Source: Phoronis australis (taxonomy: Eukaryota; Phoronida; Phoronidae). Taken from it: DNA of 64,000 nucleotides. This document shows positions 1-12,600 of this stretch, in pieces. The first letter of the stretch is position 1; each line of letters begins with the position of its first letter. The notes under the pieces are model-generated. The model did no database searches. It had not been told where the DNA came from and was given only the letters and a program-made list of their open reading frames with translations. The translations under genes and the position numbers were made by a program. The DNA is taken from assembly GCA_002633005.1 (NCBI GenBank), contig NMRA01000047.1, positions 707,326 through 771,325 on the forward strand, read 5' to 3'.

Positions 1-322
1 CCGGTTTGTTCTCCCAGGAGCTGGTGATAACTTTTGAGTGAAAATATATTGAAAAGCAGATAGCTTAGTTTAACAATTTCAGACTTACCTGTCAATAAAC
101 TTTGTCCTTTTTGGTGTTTTTTTTTCATCATTTACTCTAGCAATTGTCGGTACGTTAAATCTAGTTCAACCAATCCAGCTAGTGGCCCGAGGTCGGGTTC
201 GTTTCTGTCATGGTTATGCAGGACTGAGAAATAGGTCAAAATTTGACCAACTTAGGAGCATGATATCTTAGAAATGGCTGACCGGATTAATATGAAACCT
301 TCAGATTGGCCTATTTAATATG

Positions 323-1860
323 CTAATGCAATGCTCTCCAATTCGGTTGAGTGTTGTTATGTGGCGCTAGATACTGAAAGAGGTGAATCCGTTTTGGTAA
401 TAAAAAAGATTTGACAACTGTTATCTTACCAAAGGTAGATGAATTTCTTTTTGACCAATTTCCAATGCCTTTTCTAACTTCGTTTAATTTTACGTCGTAG
501 TTTAAGTGAATCATGTCCTGTAAGTTGACAGAGAATGTAATTCCAAGAGATGTGAACTGGAAACTTGCCCATTTAAGTTAAATCTTTTTCACAGCAAAGC
601 TTATCACCACAAAATATCTTAGAACCAATCCATATGCAAACAGTTTTATCGATATTGGGTATCAAACCAGAATACTTAGCAAAGTGATCAAGACGGTTAA
701 GTGACGATTTTAAAGAGGTCGCTGAACCATCTAGAAAGAGGACCGTGTCGTCTGCATATTGCATTAATTTATACTCTAGAGAGCCTACATGTACTTTTAT
801 GCCTTAAACATTCTTGCATTGCCTCATCATAGATGCCATAATTTCGGCACACAACAAAAAAGATAAGGTGAAAGGGAATCCCCTTGTCTGCAACCTCGGC
901 AAATGTTAAAGTAGTTATTGAGACGTAAAGCCATACTGAATGACCGAAAGTTGGACACTTTCATTGAGTATTGTGAATCAACGATTAATATCGTCACCAA
1001 AATTGAAATAGTGTAGAAATTTCTTAAGAAATCCCCAGGACACAGAATCAAAGGCTTTTTCAAAATCAATTAATATCAGAAGTCCGGGAATATCCTTAAC
1101 TTGAGTATATTGTAAATAAATCACTCTGGTGTTCTCCCCGATAAAGCGACCTGGGAGAAACCGAGTTTAAAATAGATTTTATCCTTTGTGCAATACATGC
1201 TGATAATAGTTTATAACTTGAATTTAGTAAGGAGATTGGTCTCCAATTTCTAATGTATTCATGTGGTTTCTTGCTCTTAGGAATCAAAGTAATGACACCT
1301 TGACGCATAGTGGTAGGGAGACGGCCGGTTCGAGAACTGTAATTAAAAGATTTGATCAAAAATGGCGACAATTCTTTCCAAAAAAAATTGTAAAACTCTA
1401 CAGGAAAACCATCAGTCCCCGGAGTTGTGTCATTTTTCATACTTTTAAGGACAGCCGCAGCTTCAGTATATGTTATTGGTCCTTCTAGTTTTTCTTTAAA
1501 GTCGGCGTCTAGTTTCGACATATTTTCAGGGGTCACCAAGTCCTCCAACTCATATTGGAGAGAGTCATTTTCTTTGGCTGTATATAAATTTGCATACAAT
1601 TTTTCGATTGCACACAGTATAGCTTTTTGGTTTGTCAAGCTTCTTCCAGTCTCGTCTATATGTTTGTGGACATTCTTGTTCACGTAATTGCGTTTTTCTA
1701 AGTTACTAAAATATTTGGACGGTTTTTCGCCATCCTCGATCCATTTTGCGAAGATCTCAGCATCATGCCTTTCTCTTTGTCCTTTCTAATATATTCGTAA
1801 TCTTTCTGCAAATCTGAATAAATTTCAAGGAGCAGAGATCAGAATTACTGTTGCACATCA
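323..1860 (-). pseudogene. Degenerate LINE reverse transcriptase (L1/Tx1-like)
   Basis: In order on the minus strand: W-I-E-D-G-E-K-P-S-K-Y-F (about 1750-1700), T-P-G-T-D-G-F-P, I-T-L-I-P-K, R-N-W-R-P-I-S-L-L-N, the catalytic I-D-F-E-K-A-F-D-S-V (about 1080-1040), G-C-R-Q-G-D-S-L-S-P-Y-L-F, Q-Y-A-D-D-T (the catalytic Asp pair, about 760) and L-N-Y-D-V-K-L-N-E-V-R near 500. These are diagnostic of L1-clade reverse transcriptases. The frame shifts at least three times and has stops, so the copy is dead. Endonuclease and RNA-binding parts are not seen. The piece continues toward the window start. Confidence 0.92.
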
Positions 1861-1959
1861 TTTCTCTAAGAAGACTTAATTGCTCCTCTAATTTTTTTCA
1901 TGTCGATGCTTTTGTTTTTTCTTGAAAGCTGAATAAGACAATATGAAAAGTTGATTATG

Positions 1960-2020
1960 AAAACGGAATAATAAATTTTAAAAACGCTCTAGCGTTTTTA
2001 AAATTTAGTATTCCGTTTTT
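1960..2020. repeat. Perfect-arm palindrome (about 28-bp arms)
   Basis: AAACGGAATAATAAATTTTA with AAAACGCT is mirrored as AGCGTTTTTAAAATTTAGTATTCCGTTT around a short centre, giving a hairpin with very few mismatches. It resembles a solo palindromic MITE or a snapback end. Confidence 0.8.
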
Positions 2021-2040
2021 AAGGTTTCACTTTGAACGTT

Positions 2041-2689
2041 TAATTCAAGCGATCTTTGGTAATGTTACTGATATCGTTGTTTTGCCTATGAATTGGTTAA
2101 TTTGTGTTGAACTTTACTTCAAGACACGGTCACTTATTCATAGGAGATTGATACTAATTCAAAAATAAAACTCATCCGACTTTTTACTTTCAGAAAATGT
2201 AGACTTTTATAAAGTTAAAATCTATAGTTTTGTATACAGAAGGTAAATACACAGACCGATAAGGTCTTAGACGATCACCTAAGGTCAACACAAGCGATTA
2301 CAATTTTTGTCAGGTGGTCTATGATTAACACTATCTGATATTTAAGAAAAAAGGGGCTGATATAATTGAAGTTGCGGTAGTGTATTTATACCAAAACCAT
2401 TAGGCAGGTAACTATTTCTATGCATGTTGTTTAGTTTGCATTGTTTTATCAATCAAGTTCGGTTGCCTTGAGCACTTCTTTGCATTTCCTTCGGCGTACA
2501 CAGGCGGCGCCCTGCGTAATTAACTCGTTAAGTTTGGCCACTTTTCCTTCGTACAATCTAATACAAAATAATGAGATAGCATGAAAATAAATCCACGTGA
2601 CGCCTGAGCAGTGCTTCTCTCTTCGTATAGGCATGATAAATTAATTTTCAAATAATCCACAGTATGAGGTTTTGCCGGTGTCATCAGGG
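2041..2689. other. No recognisable gene
   Basis: AT-rich non-coding sequence. I see no conserved coding frame, RNA gene or clear repeat here. Confidence 0.4.
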
Positions 2690-2845
2690 GCGGATCCAGG
2701 ATTTTGAGTTGGGGGAGCCAGGACAGAGTATTAGCCAGGATTTTTCACGTCAGACATTCGCACCCCCGAACTCCCAAACGTAATCTGGGAGAATTTTAGG
2801 GGGGCATGGCCCCCTTGGCCCCCTCTAAATCCGCCACTGGTCATG
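2690..2845. mobile_element. MITE with C/G-run centre (GGCGGAT family)
   Basis: Ends are GGGGCGGATCCAGGATTT and CCCTCTAAATCCGCCACTGG, inverted to each other, with G/C runs around GGGGGGCATGGCCCCC inside. A related copy starts at 28619 (GTGGCGGATTTAGGGGAGAG). Non-autonomous; the superfamily is not certain. Confidence 0.6.
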
Positions 2846-3165
2846 GGGAAATATATTTCTCTGGCAAAAAGTTTCCCCTAGTGAGCAGAAGTTCTCTAAA
2901 GCAGTACATTCACGAATGTGTTTGGTTCATGAATGGTTTACTTTTTCAACTTTAGACCTCACTGTAAGCTGATTTCGCATGTTGAACTTTCTGCAGTGAC
3001 CTATGTTCTATATCGGAGCGACTAAAAGTTATAGTCAAGTACCTATGATCAGAGTAGGCCAGAGTCACAGTTTGGCCAAAGCTGATTATTCGTTAGGTTT
3101 TAACTTAATATATTTTCACTTATTAATCTAATTTCATTGGAATAAACGATACTACAGATGCTGCC

Positions 3166-3624
3166 TTACTCAGATGACAATTCGTTATATATCACCCAAT
3201 GAAGAGAAAAGATCGGATGCCGGTGGCTCTTTGAGCAAGAGTGGTCAGGAAAATTGTTTTCCAGGGAATGGCTTATTTCTTGTGAAGCTGGGCTCGCCGG
3301 CATCGGTTTATCACGATCCTGGCTATGCTGTCGTATAAAATCTCTCAAGAAGGTGTCGAACCATCGGGACATGTAAAGGGACATTCCAAGTACACTTAGA
3401 CTCGATGTGAGGTTTAAAACAAGCCAGGCAGCCTCCGAGGTTCGGAATGCCGGCTCCAGGTGCATCCGAGGTAAATCTATCCTGTCATTGCCAACGAACC
3501 CCTTTGAGAGCCGCACCACACAATCGCTGTCGACAGTGCTGTGGTTAGTTGATTGACGACAGGTTGAAGCAAGAAGCGCACCACAATAGTAAACTCCTTG
3601 GTTGAAGCTTGCTATTTCACACAT
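3166..3624 (-). CDS. Possible terminal exon of an unidentified membrane protein
   Basis: A 152-codon open frame with noticeably higher GC than its flanks. An acceptor-like AAATAG lies near its 5' end (about 3609), so the first ATG need not be the start. It contains one hydrophobic, probably membrane-spanning stretch (A-W-L-V-L-N-L-T-S-S-L-S-V-L-G-M-S-L-Y-M), then a basic/polar Ser-Pro-His-rich tail ending in TAA. I do not recognise the family. It could also be a chance frame or an old repeat; no further exon was identified on this strand. Confidence 0.35.
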   Translation of the reverse strand: MCEIASFNQGVYYCGALLASTCRQSTNHSTVDSDCVVRLSKGFVGNDRIDLPRMHLEPAFRTSEAAWLVLNLTSSLSVLGMSLYMSRWFDTFLRDFIRQHSQDRDKPMPASPASQEISHSLENNFPDHSCSKSHRHPIFSLHWVIYNELSSE

Positions 3625-4139
3625 CAGAACTTGAACTTTGTGAAGTGCATATGCAATTAATGTAAACAGTTAAGTTAGAAACGACAGTTTCTGTGAAAGA
3701 ACTGTTTATAAGATTTCTTACGAAATTCAATGACCGATACTTTTATTCTTACTGTAAGCCTATATTCACTTATTTAGGCCAACTCTCGTGCACCTTCGAA
3801 GTTGCATCTACTTGCCGAATTAGGCGAAAGCGGCTATGCGCAAACCATTCGAGTAAAACCATGTTTGAAATTGCCCTGGGGAGAAGTACTTGCTTACCTA
3901 TGCCTCAGGTCACCTTGAGGAGCAAGGATACTCCGTGACTGCTCGTCGAGTAGTCCGGTTGGTAGCCTTTGTTCGGATCTCGTTTTATGACATGCCAAAT
4001 TAGAGATGTTCAGATGTCACAGTTCTTCCCCAATTTTGCCTCGCTTAATTCCGTCTCTCTTAGGGTTTCCTGTTAAGGGCATGCTCAGGCCCGTAGCTAG
4101 GGAGGGGGGTTCGGGGGGTTCGATCGAACACCCCAATTT

Positions 4140-5121
4140 GATTAATTGGGCAAAAAGGTCCACCTCGGTGAAACAAAAATTCTGAGCAAAAGAGACAAAA
4201 GTCTACTAAATCTAGGGGGAAGTCGACGTGGATGCAAAAATGCACAATTCGTGGGCCTGAACCTAGTGGGTTCCGTTTTTTTTTTTTAGTCCTCGTTGAT
4301 GTCTTTCAGTAAAAGGTCCGCATATCGAAAAATTCGAACCCCCCTATATTTTAGGCTGGGTGCGCCCATGTTAATCGGCATCTTTCACGTGCGAAATGGG
4401 AGATTTTTAAAATGTAGCGACTGATAACCACAGTAGGGGCTCAATAATAGTGCCCTCTAGGGAACGAGAAGGCAATTTTACTTTTGTTTAAAAAGAATCA
4501 CGTTTAATCACATACGTTGAAAGCGGTCTTTTCGCCAAGTTAAAATGTTCTGACTTCGCCACTCGCTACGATGATGTACCTCCGGATAAAGCTAGGTGGC
4601 GATAATAGTCACCGGTCCCATGTAATCAGCCCTCTTNGATTAATTGGGCAAAAAGGTCCACCTCGGTGAAACAAAAAGTCTGAGCAAAAGAGACAAAAGT
4701 CTACTAAATCTAGGGGGAAGTTGACGCGGATGCAAAAATGCACAATTCGTGGGCCTGAACCTAGTGGGTTCCGTTTTTTTTTTAGTCCTCGTTGATGTCT
4801 TTCAGTAAAAGGTCCGCATATCGAAAAATTCGAACCCCCCTATATTTTAGGCTGGGTGCGCGCATGTTAATCGGCATCTTTCACGTGCGAAATGGGAGAT
4901 TTTTAAAATGTAACCACAGTAGGGGCTCAATAATAGTGCCCTCTAGGGAACGAGAAGGCAATTTTACTTTTGTTTAAAAAGAATCACGTTTAATCACATA
5001 CGCTGAAAGCGGTCTTTTCGCCAAGTTAAAATGTTCTGACTTCGCCACTCGCTACGATGATGTACCTCCGGATAAAGCTAGGTGGCGATAATAGTCACCG
5101 GTCCCATGTAATCAGCCCTCT
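4140..5121. repeat. Near-identical ~490-bp tandem duplication around an N
   Basis: 4140-4636 and 4638-5121 are the same sequence except for a 13-base deletion (GCGACTGATAACC missing in the second copy), poly-T length differences and scattered substitutions. A single N at 4637 separates them. Either a recent tandem duplication or two haplotypes wrongly joined by the assembler. Confidence 0.9.
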
Positions 5122-6437
5122 TTGTAACGTCACCCATTTTGTCTATTTTAGTCTGTTTGGGGCTAGTGATTGTCCTAGATTTAAACCGCGATCACGTGTC
5201 TCCAAAGTTTGAAATTTTATTTTCACAGTGTGTTAGACACTCTACAGTTCTTTTGATCATTCGTTAAGTTGATCAGGGGCACCTCATCATTCCTGCGGAT
5301 AGGCGTCTTTGCCTATTCAAGGTTTTTATGAGGTGCAGATGATCCGAGGTGAGCAAACACGGTGCGCCCTTCCATTCAATTTTTTAGCGTCAATGACACG
5401 GGGTGCGGCCCTAGAATATCCCTGCTTCACGAAGCATGTCCCGTTAATTGTCCTTCAATAGCCTGCGTAGGCACCCGCATATCCATTTAGCGTTATGAAA
5501 AGGTTTTATTGTAGACTAACAAGGGCATAGAGAGGTCAAACCAACAGTATTTGTGTGTTTTTAAAACGACGTTCTCACTTCCACCGTTCGATAACGTTTT
5601 GCACCTCTGTGTTGTCTCTCTCCGCTCAAAACCGCTCAAATTGGTCTCTGTATGCATGAATTAGGAACAGCCGAGGAACTTGGCAAGTTCACTCAAATAA
5701 TCACTTTCGCGCTGACAAAACTTTGAACTGTACTAAAGCAAATTACATGTTACTGGAATAATCAATATTTCTCACCAACTTGTATTGTTTTTTTTTAACT
5801 ATTGTTGATCATTTTCATTAAACAAAAATTGATTAACACATTCCCTTGATTCTGTGACACAAGTTCCGGTAAATGAAAAGAGGTGATCGTGGGGCCAAGA
5901 ATTCCAAAAATTCTTTACACTGAACAAAAAAATGAAGTGATTGCTTTATTGAATATTTAATTCCTAGTTCACGCATACACAAGCTTGAGATTATGCAGGT
6001 TCACGCACAACAGCTCTATATTATTCTCATTATGCCATCTCTGTAGTGCTGTTCGTAGCCTTTGGTAGCTTGTGAATCCTTAATTCACAGTTACTACTTC
6101 AGGGAGCGGAAAATGTACGTCACTAGGCTGGTCAGCTGATCCAACTTATTGATTGTACTCTGTTCTTTATGAAATACCGACCTTGCTGCAATTATTCAGT
6201 ACTCGGGCTTTGTTTAAAAGAACGTGAATTTGAAAGTACGTTTGGACCGGTCGGAGTCACAGTTCTCGAGGAACATCCGAATTGTGCGGATGTCGTGTGT
6301 TCTACTCTGTCATTGTTGTGAAAACAGAACTGGAGGCTTGATGTTTGCTATCAGACGTTGGAAAAGTGATGCTTGAATAAGCAACAGTGATTGCCAGTCT
6401 CGGTGGGATTGTCAAAGCCTCCGATTTAGGCCCTGGC
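5122..6437. other. Upstream region of the MCT-like gene
   Basis: No coding frame is recognised. It should contain the 5' UTR and promoter of the MCT-like gene. I could not identify a TATA box, initiator or upstream exon with confidence. Confidence 0.4.
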
Positions 6438-6663
6438 ATGGGTTGTGGGAAGAAATCCACGAGGGTGTCCGTTGATGGACTGCCGCCTAATGGCGGATTC
6501 GGGTGGATGGTTGTGCTGGCTGCCGGCCTCACGCGACTATTTCTTTATGGGATCACTATGACCACTGGGGTCATGTACGACGTCTTCCTGATCGAGTTTG
6601 GAGAGGGAAAAGGGGACACAGCGTGGATCAGCTCTTTGATTACGGCAGTAGGATTCCTCGGCT
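6438..6663 (+). CDS. MCT-like gene, coding exon 1
   Basis: The ATG at 6438 is the first in-frame methionine; the frame stays open upstream without another ATG. It encodes the short cytosolic N-terminus, signature 1, helix 1 and the start of helix 2 (T-A-W-I-S-S, the usual W-I-S-S motif). It ends at donor T|GTAAGT, leaving one base of a codon. Confidence 0.9.
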
Positions 6664-9600
6664 GTAAGTAGTATTCGGGCTTCTTAAGAGTCAAGGGTTC
6701 CGGTGACATATCATGCTTTAGTCGTCACATTCATGTATGATCTGTCACTGCAGCTGGTTACAAAATTACATTTCAATGGCGTTTATACCACTCGAATACG
6801 TATAAACTGCTTCGCTTTTTAATGTGATGTCTGAACGGTTTGTGTTATATAAGTCGCCTTTCCACCTCTGTGGGTCGTACAAATATGTTGCAGGTACGCC
6901 ATTTAATACAGATCAAATATGTTTGTATTGTATTGTATTGTATTGTATTGTATTGTTTGCAGTAACTAATATATCGCTTGTGTTTTTTAGAATTTGACCC
7001 TCTGTACGATTTTTGTAACGGTAACCCGGTGCATTCACAACTCGGGTAGGAGATGAACTTCGATTACAAACAACTGAACCTTTAGTAGTAATGCTTACCT
7101 CAGATTTGCCTTCAAACCTGGCTGCAGTACATATTTCCCGTAGCTACAGTCTGACTGTACAGTGGTCAAGGCATTAACAACTGCAAACCTTTCTCTCAGA
7201 ACAGATCAAGCAAATGCCATCCGTTGCCTTCACATGCAGTGCAAAACTTAAAATGCCCAGTCAGTTCAACAGGAGCCAGTTTTTAAAGAAATTGGGTGTG
7301 AATTGGGTAAATTTAACAGTGACTCACAAAACTCAACCGTGGCTTAAAAAACTACTGAGTGCAACCTGTTAGTGCCTCGGTGCAGCGAAAGGTACATTGA
7401 TTGGTCGACCAAGGGCTTTACTGCTTGCAGGTGGCGCTGGAAGCAATAAATATCTTCACTTCACCACACACTTGATTGTTATTAGGTGGCACTGAACAGT
7501 TACGCTGCTGCCTAAGGCCAATTTGCACAAAATTAAATCCTATGGGTAGGCCAGGCTTGCGGGAATTTTTATGTAGGCATGGTATGTTGGCTCAGTAAAT
7601 CTGGTTTGTTTGTATTTGTGATCATGTTGGGAATGTGAAAAGATCATTTGTAAGGGTATAGATGCACTCATCTTCAAAATGGCTTCCCCCTGTTGCTTTT
7701 GTGCATTGCTGAAAAGCGACTGTGAAATCGACTGTGAATTCCGGTAGCCCTCAAACAAGCCAGGCGTGCGTTCAGTAGACGCTAGGACCTACGCTAGGAC
7801 CTAGCTAAAAGCTAGTCAAAGTCACGTGTTCTCATTCAAAATGCACGGCAATATCTCACGTAATCTCGCGAAGTCTTGCCTTTTAGCGAGGTCCTAGCGT
7901 TACTGAACGGGAGGCAGAATTGCCAAAACCAGCAGCACCACCTGTTAGCGGTAAAGCCCTTGATCGAGTGGTTAGGAGGCACTGAACAGTTCTCACAGGG
8001 ATTTGCCTATCAGAACACACGTCAATGGACTCTTCACGCTTTCTTCACTCTGTCAAAAACTCCATGCAAATAAAGAAAAGTTTTGAGTCATTTCACATCA
8101 CAAGCCCTACAGATGAGCACAGAAACTTTGTTCTCTCTTGTATTTTTGACCCTTTCACTCCCAGTGGAAACCAAGCTAGACTAAGAAAAATAAGGACAAA
8201 AAAATGCAAAATCGGCACTTTTCACCCCCAAAACCACCACTTCCCTGCCGATGCTCGACTAAAGCCAACATTAGATTCCGAAAGCAAATTTCCTACCGAT
8301 TCCAAAAATGTGGTCCAAAAGTACTGTCAACCAACTAGTTTTTTTTGCAAATCTGGCTTGTTTGAGGGCTACCAGAAATCGCGGCCAATTTCTCAGTTGC
8401 TACACAGCAATGCACAACTGCAACAAGGGGCCACCATCTTGAAGAAGAGAGCAGCTACAGCCAAGAAAGTGGCCTTTTTTAATTCTCAGCATGTTCACAA
8501 ATACAAACAAACCAAATTCCTTTGGCCTACATACAACACTTAACTAAAAAAAAAATGCCCTCAAGCCTAGTCTACCCCTAGATTTTAATATTTCGGGAGT
8601 GCAAATTGGCCGCGGCTGCAGTCTAACTGTTCAGTGCCACCTTGCCTTTTGCCTCCGTGCGCCATTGTTGCTAACGAGATTTGACAGCGGCACCACCTAA
8701 GTTTTGCAACTGCCGTGTTCACACGGAGTTTCATAGATTATAACCTCACCCTAAACTAAACCCACAGAGGGTTATTACCGTGCTACTGTTACAACTTATA
8801 GTGTTCATTCCTAGAAATCGGGTTTAAGAATGATAACCGTTTTCGTGTGAACAAGGTATATTAAATTACATTTTTTCGGAATTTGTAGGTTACGTACTGG
8901 AGTTCGATAACGTGTACAGTTCAATAGCTGTCTCGCGGAGAAAAATCTGGCCAAAATCACGTGCTCTCTTGAAAATACACGGCAATATCTCGTGTAATCT
9001 CGCGAAGTTTTGCTTTTTTAACGAAGTCCTAGTAAGGTCCTAGCATTACTAAACTCTACCGTTTACCTTGGAACTTAGAATTGTGGTCCGAGGTTTAACC
9101 AAGTGTAACTTTTATTGAGTTATTTACTAAGGACCGTCCTTGGTAAATAACTCAATAAAAGTTACACTTGGGCCAAGTTCACAAAACAGAGATCCTGATC
9201 TGTTTACGGATTAGGGACTGTAAAGGGTCGTACCTTATTATCATGTCTTCGGTGTATTTAACTGAGCATAAAAATGATACTAACTCTGCTCAATCCTTTT
9301 TAAGTCCTTTCACCCTAACCTTTTCAGCTCTGCATTCTTTTTAATCTGAATAAACTTGACGCTGGCCAACACGGTGATTGAACCAAATCGCTTCTCTAAA
9401 ATGGCGTTTGCATTAAACTATTGCTGGTCGAAGTCGACAATTGTTGTTTTTATTTGAAAACCAGCATGAACCTCTAAACTATTGCCTGCATTAGAGCGAG
9501 GAAAAATGGTCACTGACCTGTAAACGTCCAATGTGTGGGCGATCCAGTACACACAGTTACAATGCGCCACCTAAGGTAACTGGCTTTCTCACCTAGCCCG

Positions 9601-12600
9601 CGTGCTGCGAGGATTTGCGCTTACTGTGTGAAAGACATCAGAACAAAAAACTTTTTCTCTAAGTCATTACTAAATATGTATTTGCTGGAGACGTGAGCTA
9701 TGTGCTAAGCTCATTTACATTCGGGGCGCCTAGCTTTCCATCAGCGGTTGCCCTTAATTAAGTTGTCATGTTTTAAAAATGTGACCCTTGAAATAAAGAG
9801 ATATATCACCTGTTTCACAGTAGGCTGATTTATTGCAAGCTTATGTGGATGGGTTTCTCGTAACTTGTCAATAAAATAACCATTCATTCACAATGTCATG
9901 CAGGCGTGCGTTCAGTAGACGCTAGGACCTAGCTAAAACCTAGTCAAAGTCACGTGCTCTTATTTAAAATGCACGGCAATATCTCACGTAATCTCGTGAA
10001 GTCTTGCTTTTTAGCGAGGTCCTAGCGTTACTGAACGGGAGGCTGTTCTCGATTAAAGCCAGTATTCGCAGTTCACACGTATACATTTGCGGATATTGTT
10101 TTCCAGTTCATTGGTATTTTTAAAACATTATTTTGAAACAGTACGTGTTGCATTTTTACCTGCTTTCTAAAAATAGTCCGTTCCATCTGTGTTGCCTTTC
10201 AGGTTTGCTTACCAGGTGGATTGATTAAGTTGCCTAACTCGCCAATAGTTTTTGCCACCAATACTTTGTGACAAAATGTCGATTCGTCTGGTGTTTATCA
10301 TGCACTTTTTGGCAATAGAAATTTACGCGTTGCATTGAGTACGTGACAGCACCTCGTGGATATTCTAGGCATGACGCCGTTTCTCATTATACATGCATGC
10401 TCAATAGCGCAAGTCCTAAATCAAACGGTCTCGCCATACACTGCACCGAAGCTCACGATTCGTTTGATAATCATTTATATGATAAAGCACAAATCATTTC
10501 CGTCATGTTTAACTAGTTTATGATTACCTTCGACGTTCCTAGAAAATTGGTTTCGTCATGTTCGGCGGACTATCTTTCTTAAAACTGATATTCAAAGTGG
10601 TTTAAAAAGAAAGCCCCCACTGGGCCTGCACATCGTTAAGAAATCATTGATACAATCCGATATCGAAATTTTCATTTTCATGCAATATTTTGCGGCATTG
10701 TTATGGAAATTAATACGCACGAAAGTGGGACGATGTGTTCGCGTAAGGGATTAATGCGTCGTCCGGGAGTAACTTGGCAGTGCACAAATCAGTGGCGTTT
10801 TTTCCGATGTGCCGGGTATGGAAAGTCGTAGCGGAAAAATCCAAGACACACATTTTTATGCAAAATTTAAAAAACAGGTAAAGCATTACTTTTACCCTTC
10901 AGGACGAAAAAAAATACATCAAAGCCAGAATTTTCTCTCATGCAGGAATTGAAAACAGTCCAAAATATTGTTTTCACTTCGTATGACAAAATTTATTACG
11001 GCTTTCCATAGCCTGAGAATATGCCAGTGCTTCCTAACTATGAAGCTCCAAATGACCAGTTAGGGCCGTAAATACGACGGTAATTAAATTTAAGGATGTT
11101 CGTAAATTAAAATTACGGCCGCAACTTTATTTTGGAATGCTCTGAAATTAAAGTGCCACCGTAACTGCAACCCCAGTTAAATTCCCAGAGTTCTTGATTT
11201 GAGAGCATTCTTCTTAAATTGTTAAAGAACGTTCTTAAAACTTGAAACCAATCAGAGTTAACATTACAGATATACCGGACAAGACAACATGGCGGCTATT
11301 GATTGATCATCGTTTGTCGTCGAATTTCTTACCTATTGTTGTTTTTCTAGAAGGTCTCTGAATAAGCCCAGGCAGTCGAATATATGTCTGGATATTCGTT
11401 GTTGAAAAATGTTTTCCTAAAATAGGTGGACACTCAGGACGCATGCGCATACTGGAGGAAACTGTAAGTGCACGGTTGAACCTTCGAACCGTCGAAGTTT
11501 CACTGGAAATTGTAACCACAATCTTTTTCAAAGCAAATTTAATGTTTCTCGTGAAGGTATATCATTGAGGGCGTTGAGAATTTTCGTTTAAATGCCGACT
11601 ATAGGATTCTATAGTATTCCCCAATGGCACTGCCAAATGCACGCCTATTGAATATTTCAATCACTGTTTTGGTACCAAAAATGCAAGCTGGAGTGAATCA
11701 AGTTAGCAGTGGCTAATCATCCTGAAAAGCATTCAACGAAATTCAAGGTGTCCATGGGTTTGCCTGTGGACTGCTGCGCCTGCAGGCCTGGGATCCTGGT
11801 CCAAAACGTAGAGTGTTACCTCATGCCTGACGCAATCCTTGTTGCAGTCCAAAAGCCGGGATCCGAAAATCAAATCTGAAATCCTCTCAAATGTACCGGC
11901 GTTTCAGATTGATGTCCGATGTCAAAAATGAGTTGAAGTGTTTTTCATTAATTTGCATTTTTGCTGTTCGAAAGAGTGGTCTAACCGCCCTTCAGAAGTA
12001 TTACATGCCATGGCAAGTGTATTGCGATCATGTATCCGGGTCAGCTATCTGCATCGAGGGCAATACATCTCTTTGTTGTTTTTCAGATTCAGCGATTGTT
12101 GGCTTATTGCTAAGCGGAATGTGTTCATTTCCTTTTAGAAATGCATGCTGTGCGATACATCCACTTTTAAAATTGAGTTTGCCTGTGTTTAACTAATATA
12201 CCAAACGCCCATTGTAGATTCACTTTATATGAGATTTTAAGAAATTGTTCAAGTTTGAACTGCGACTACATTTCATTGAAACCTATGAATATTTTAATCC
12301 GGCTCTGGATTAACTGTTTCGCTTTTTGTCGGTGCGTTTTTTTGGAACTACTAATTAGCCTAAAGGAATGTGTCGCACAACATCCCTGCAGTGATGATAC
12401 GCTATGGCAACTGTCTACGAGAAGGGAAAGAGGGATTTTAACAGTTTTGTAGCTTATTACCGTATTTGCATGTACAATGGGAATGAATGCTTTTGTACGG
12501 GCAGGTCCAGTGTCGGGCGTGCTGACGGACATCCTTGGACCACGGCCTGTGGTCGTCGCTGCAGGCTTGATAGCCTCTGTGGGGCTTTGCCTTAGTGCAG

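Noticed and set aside
8025-8543. 172-codon plus-strand open frame
   Set aside because: It lies in a long inverted repeat whose other arm encodes a similar peptide on the other strand. No domain is visible, so it is treated as transposon sequence.
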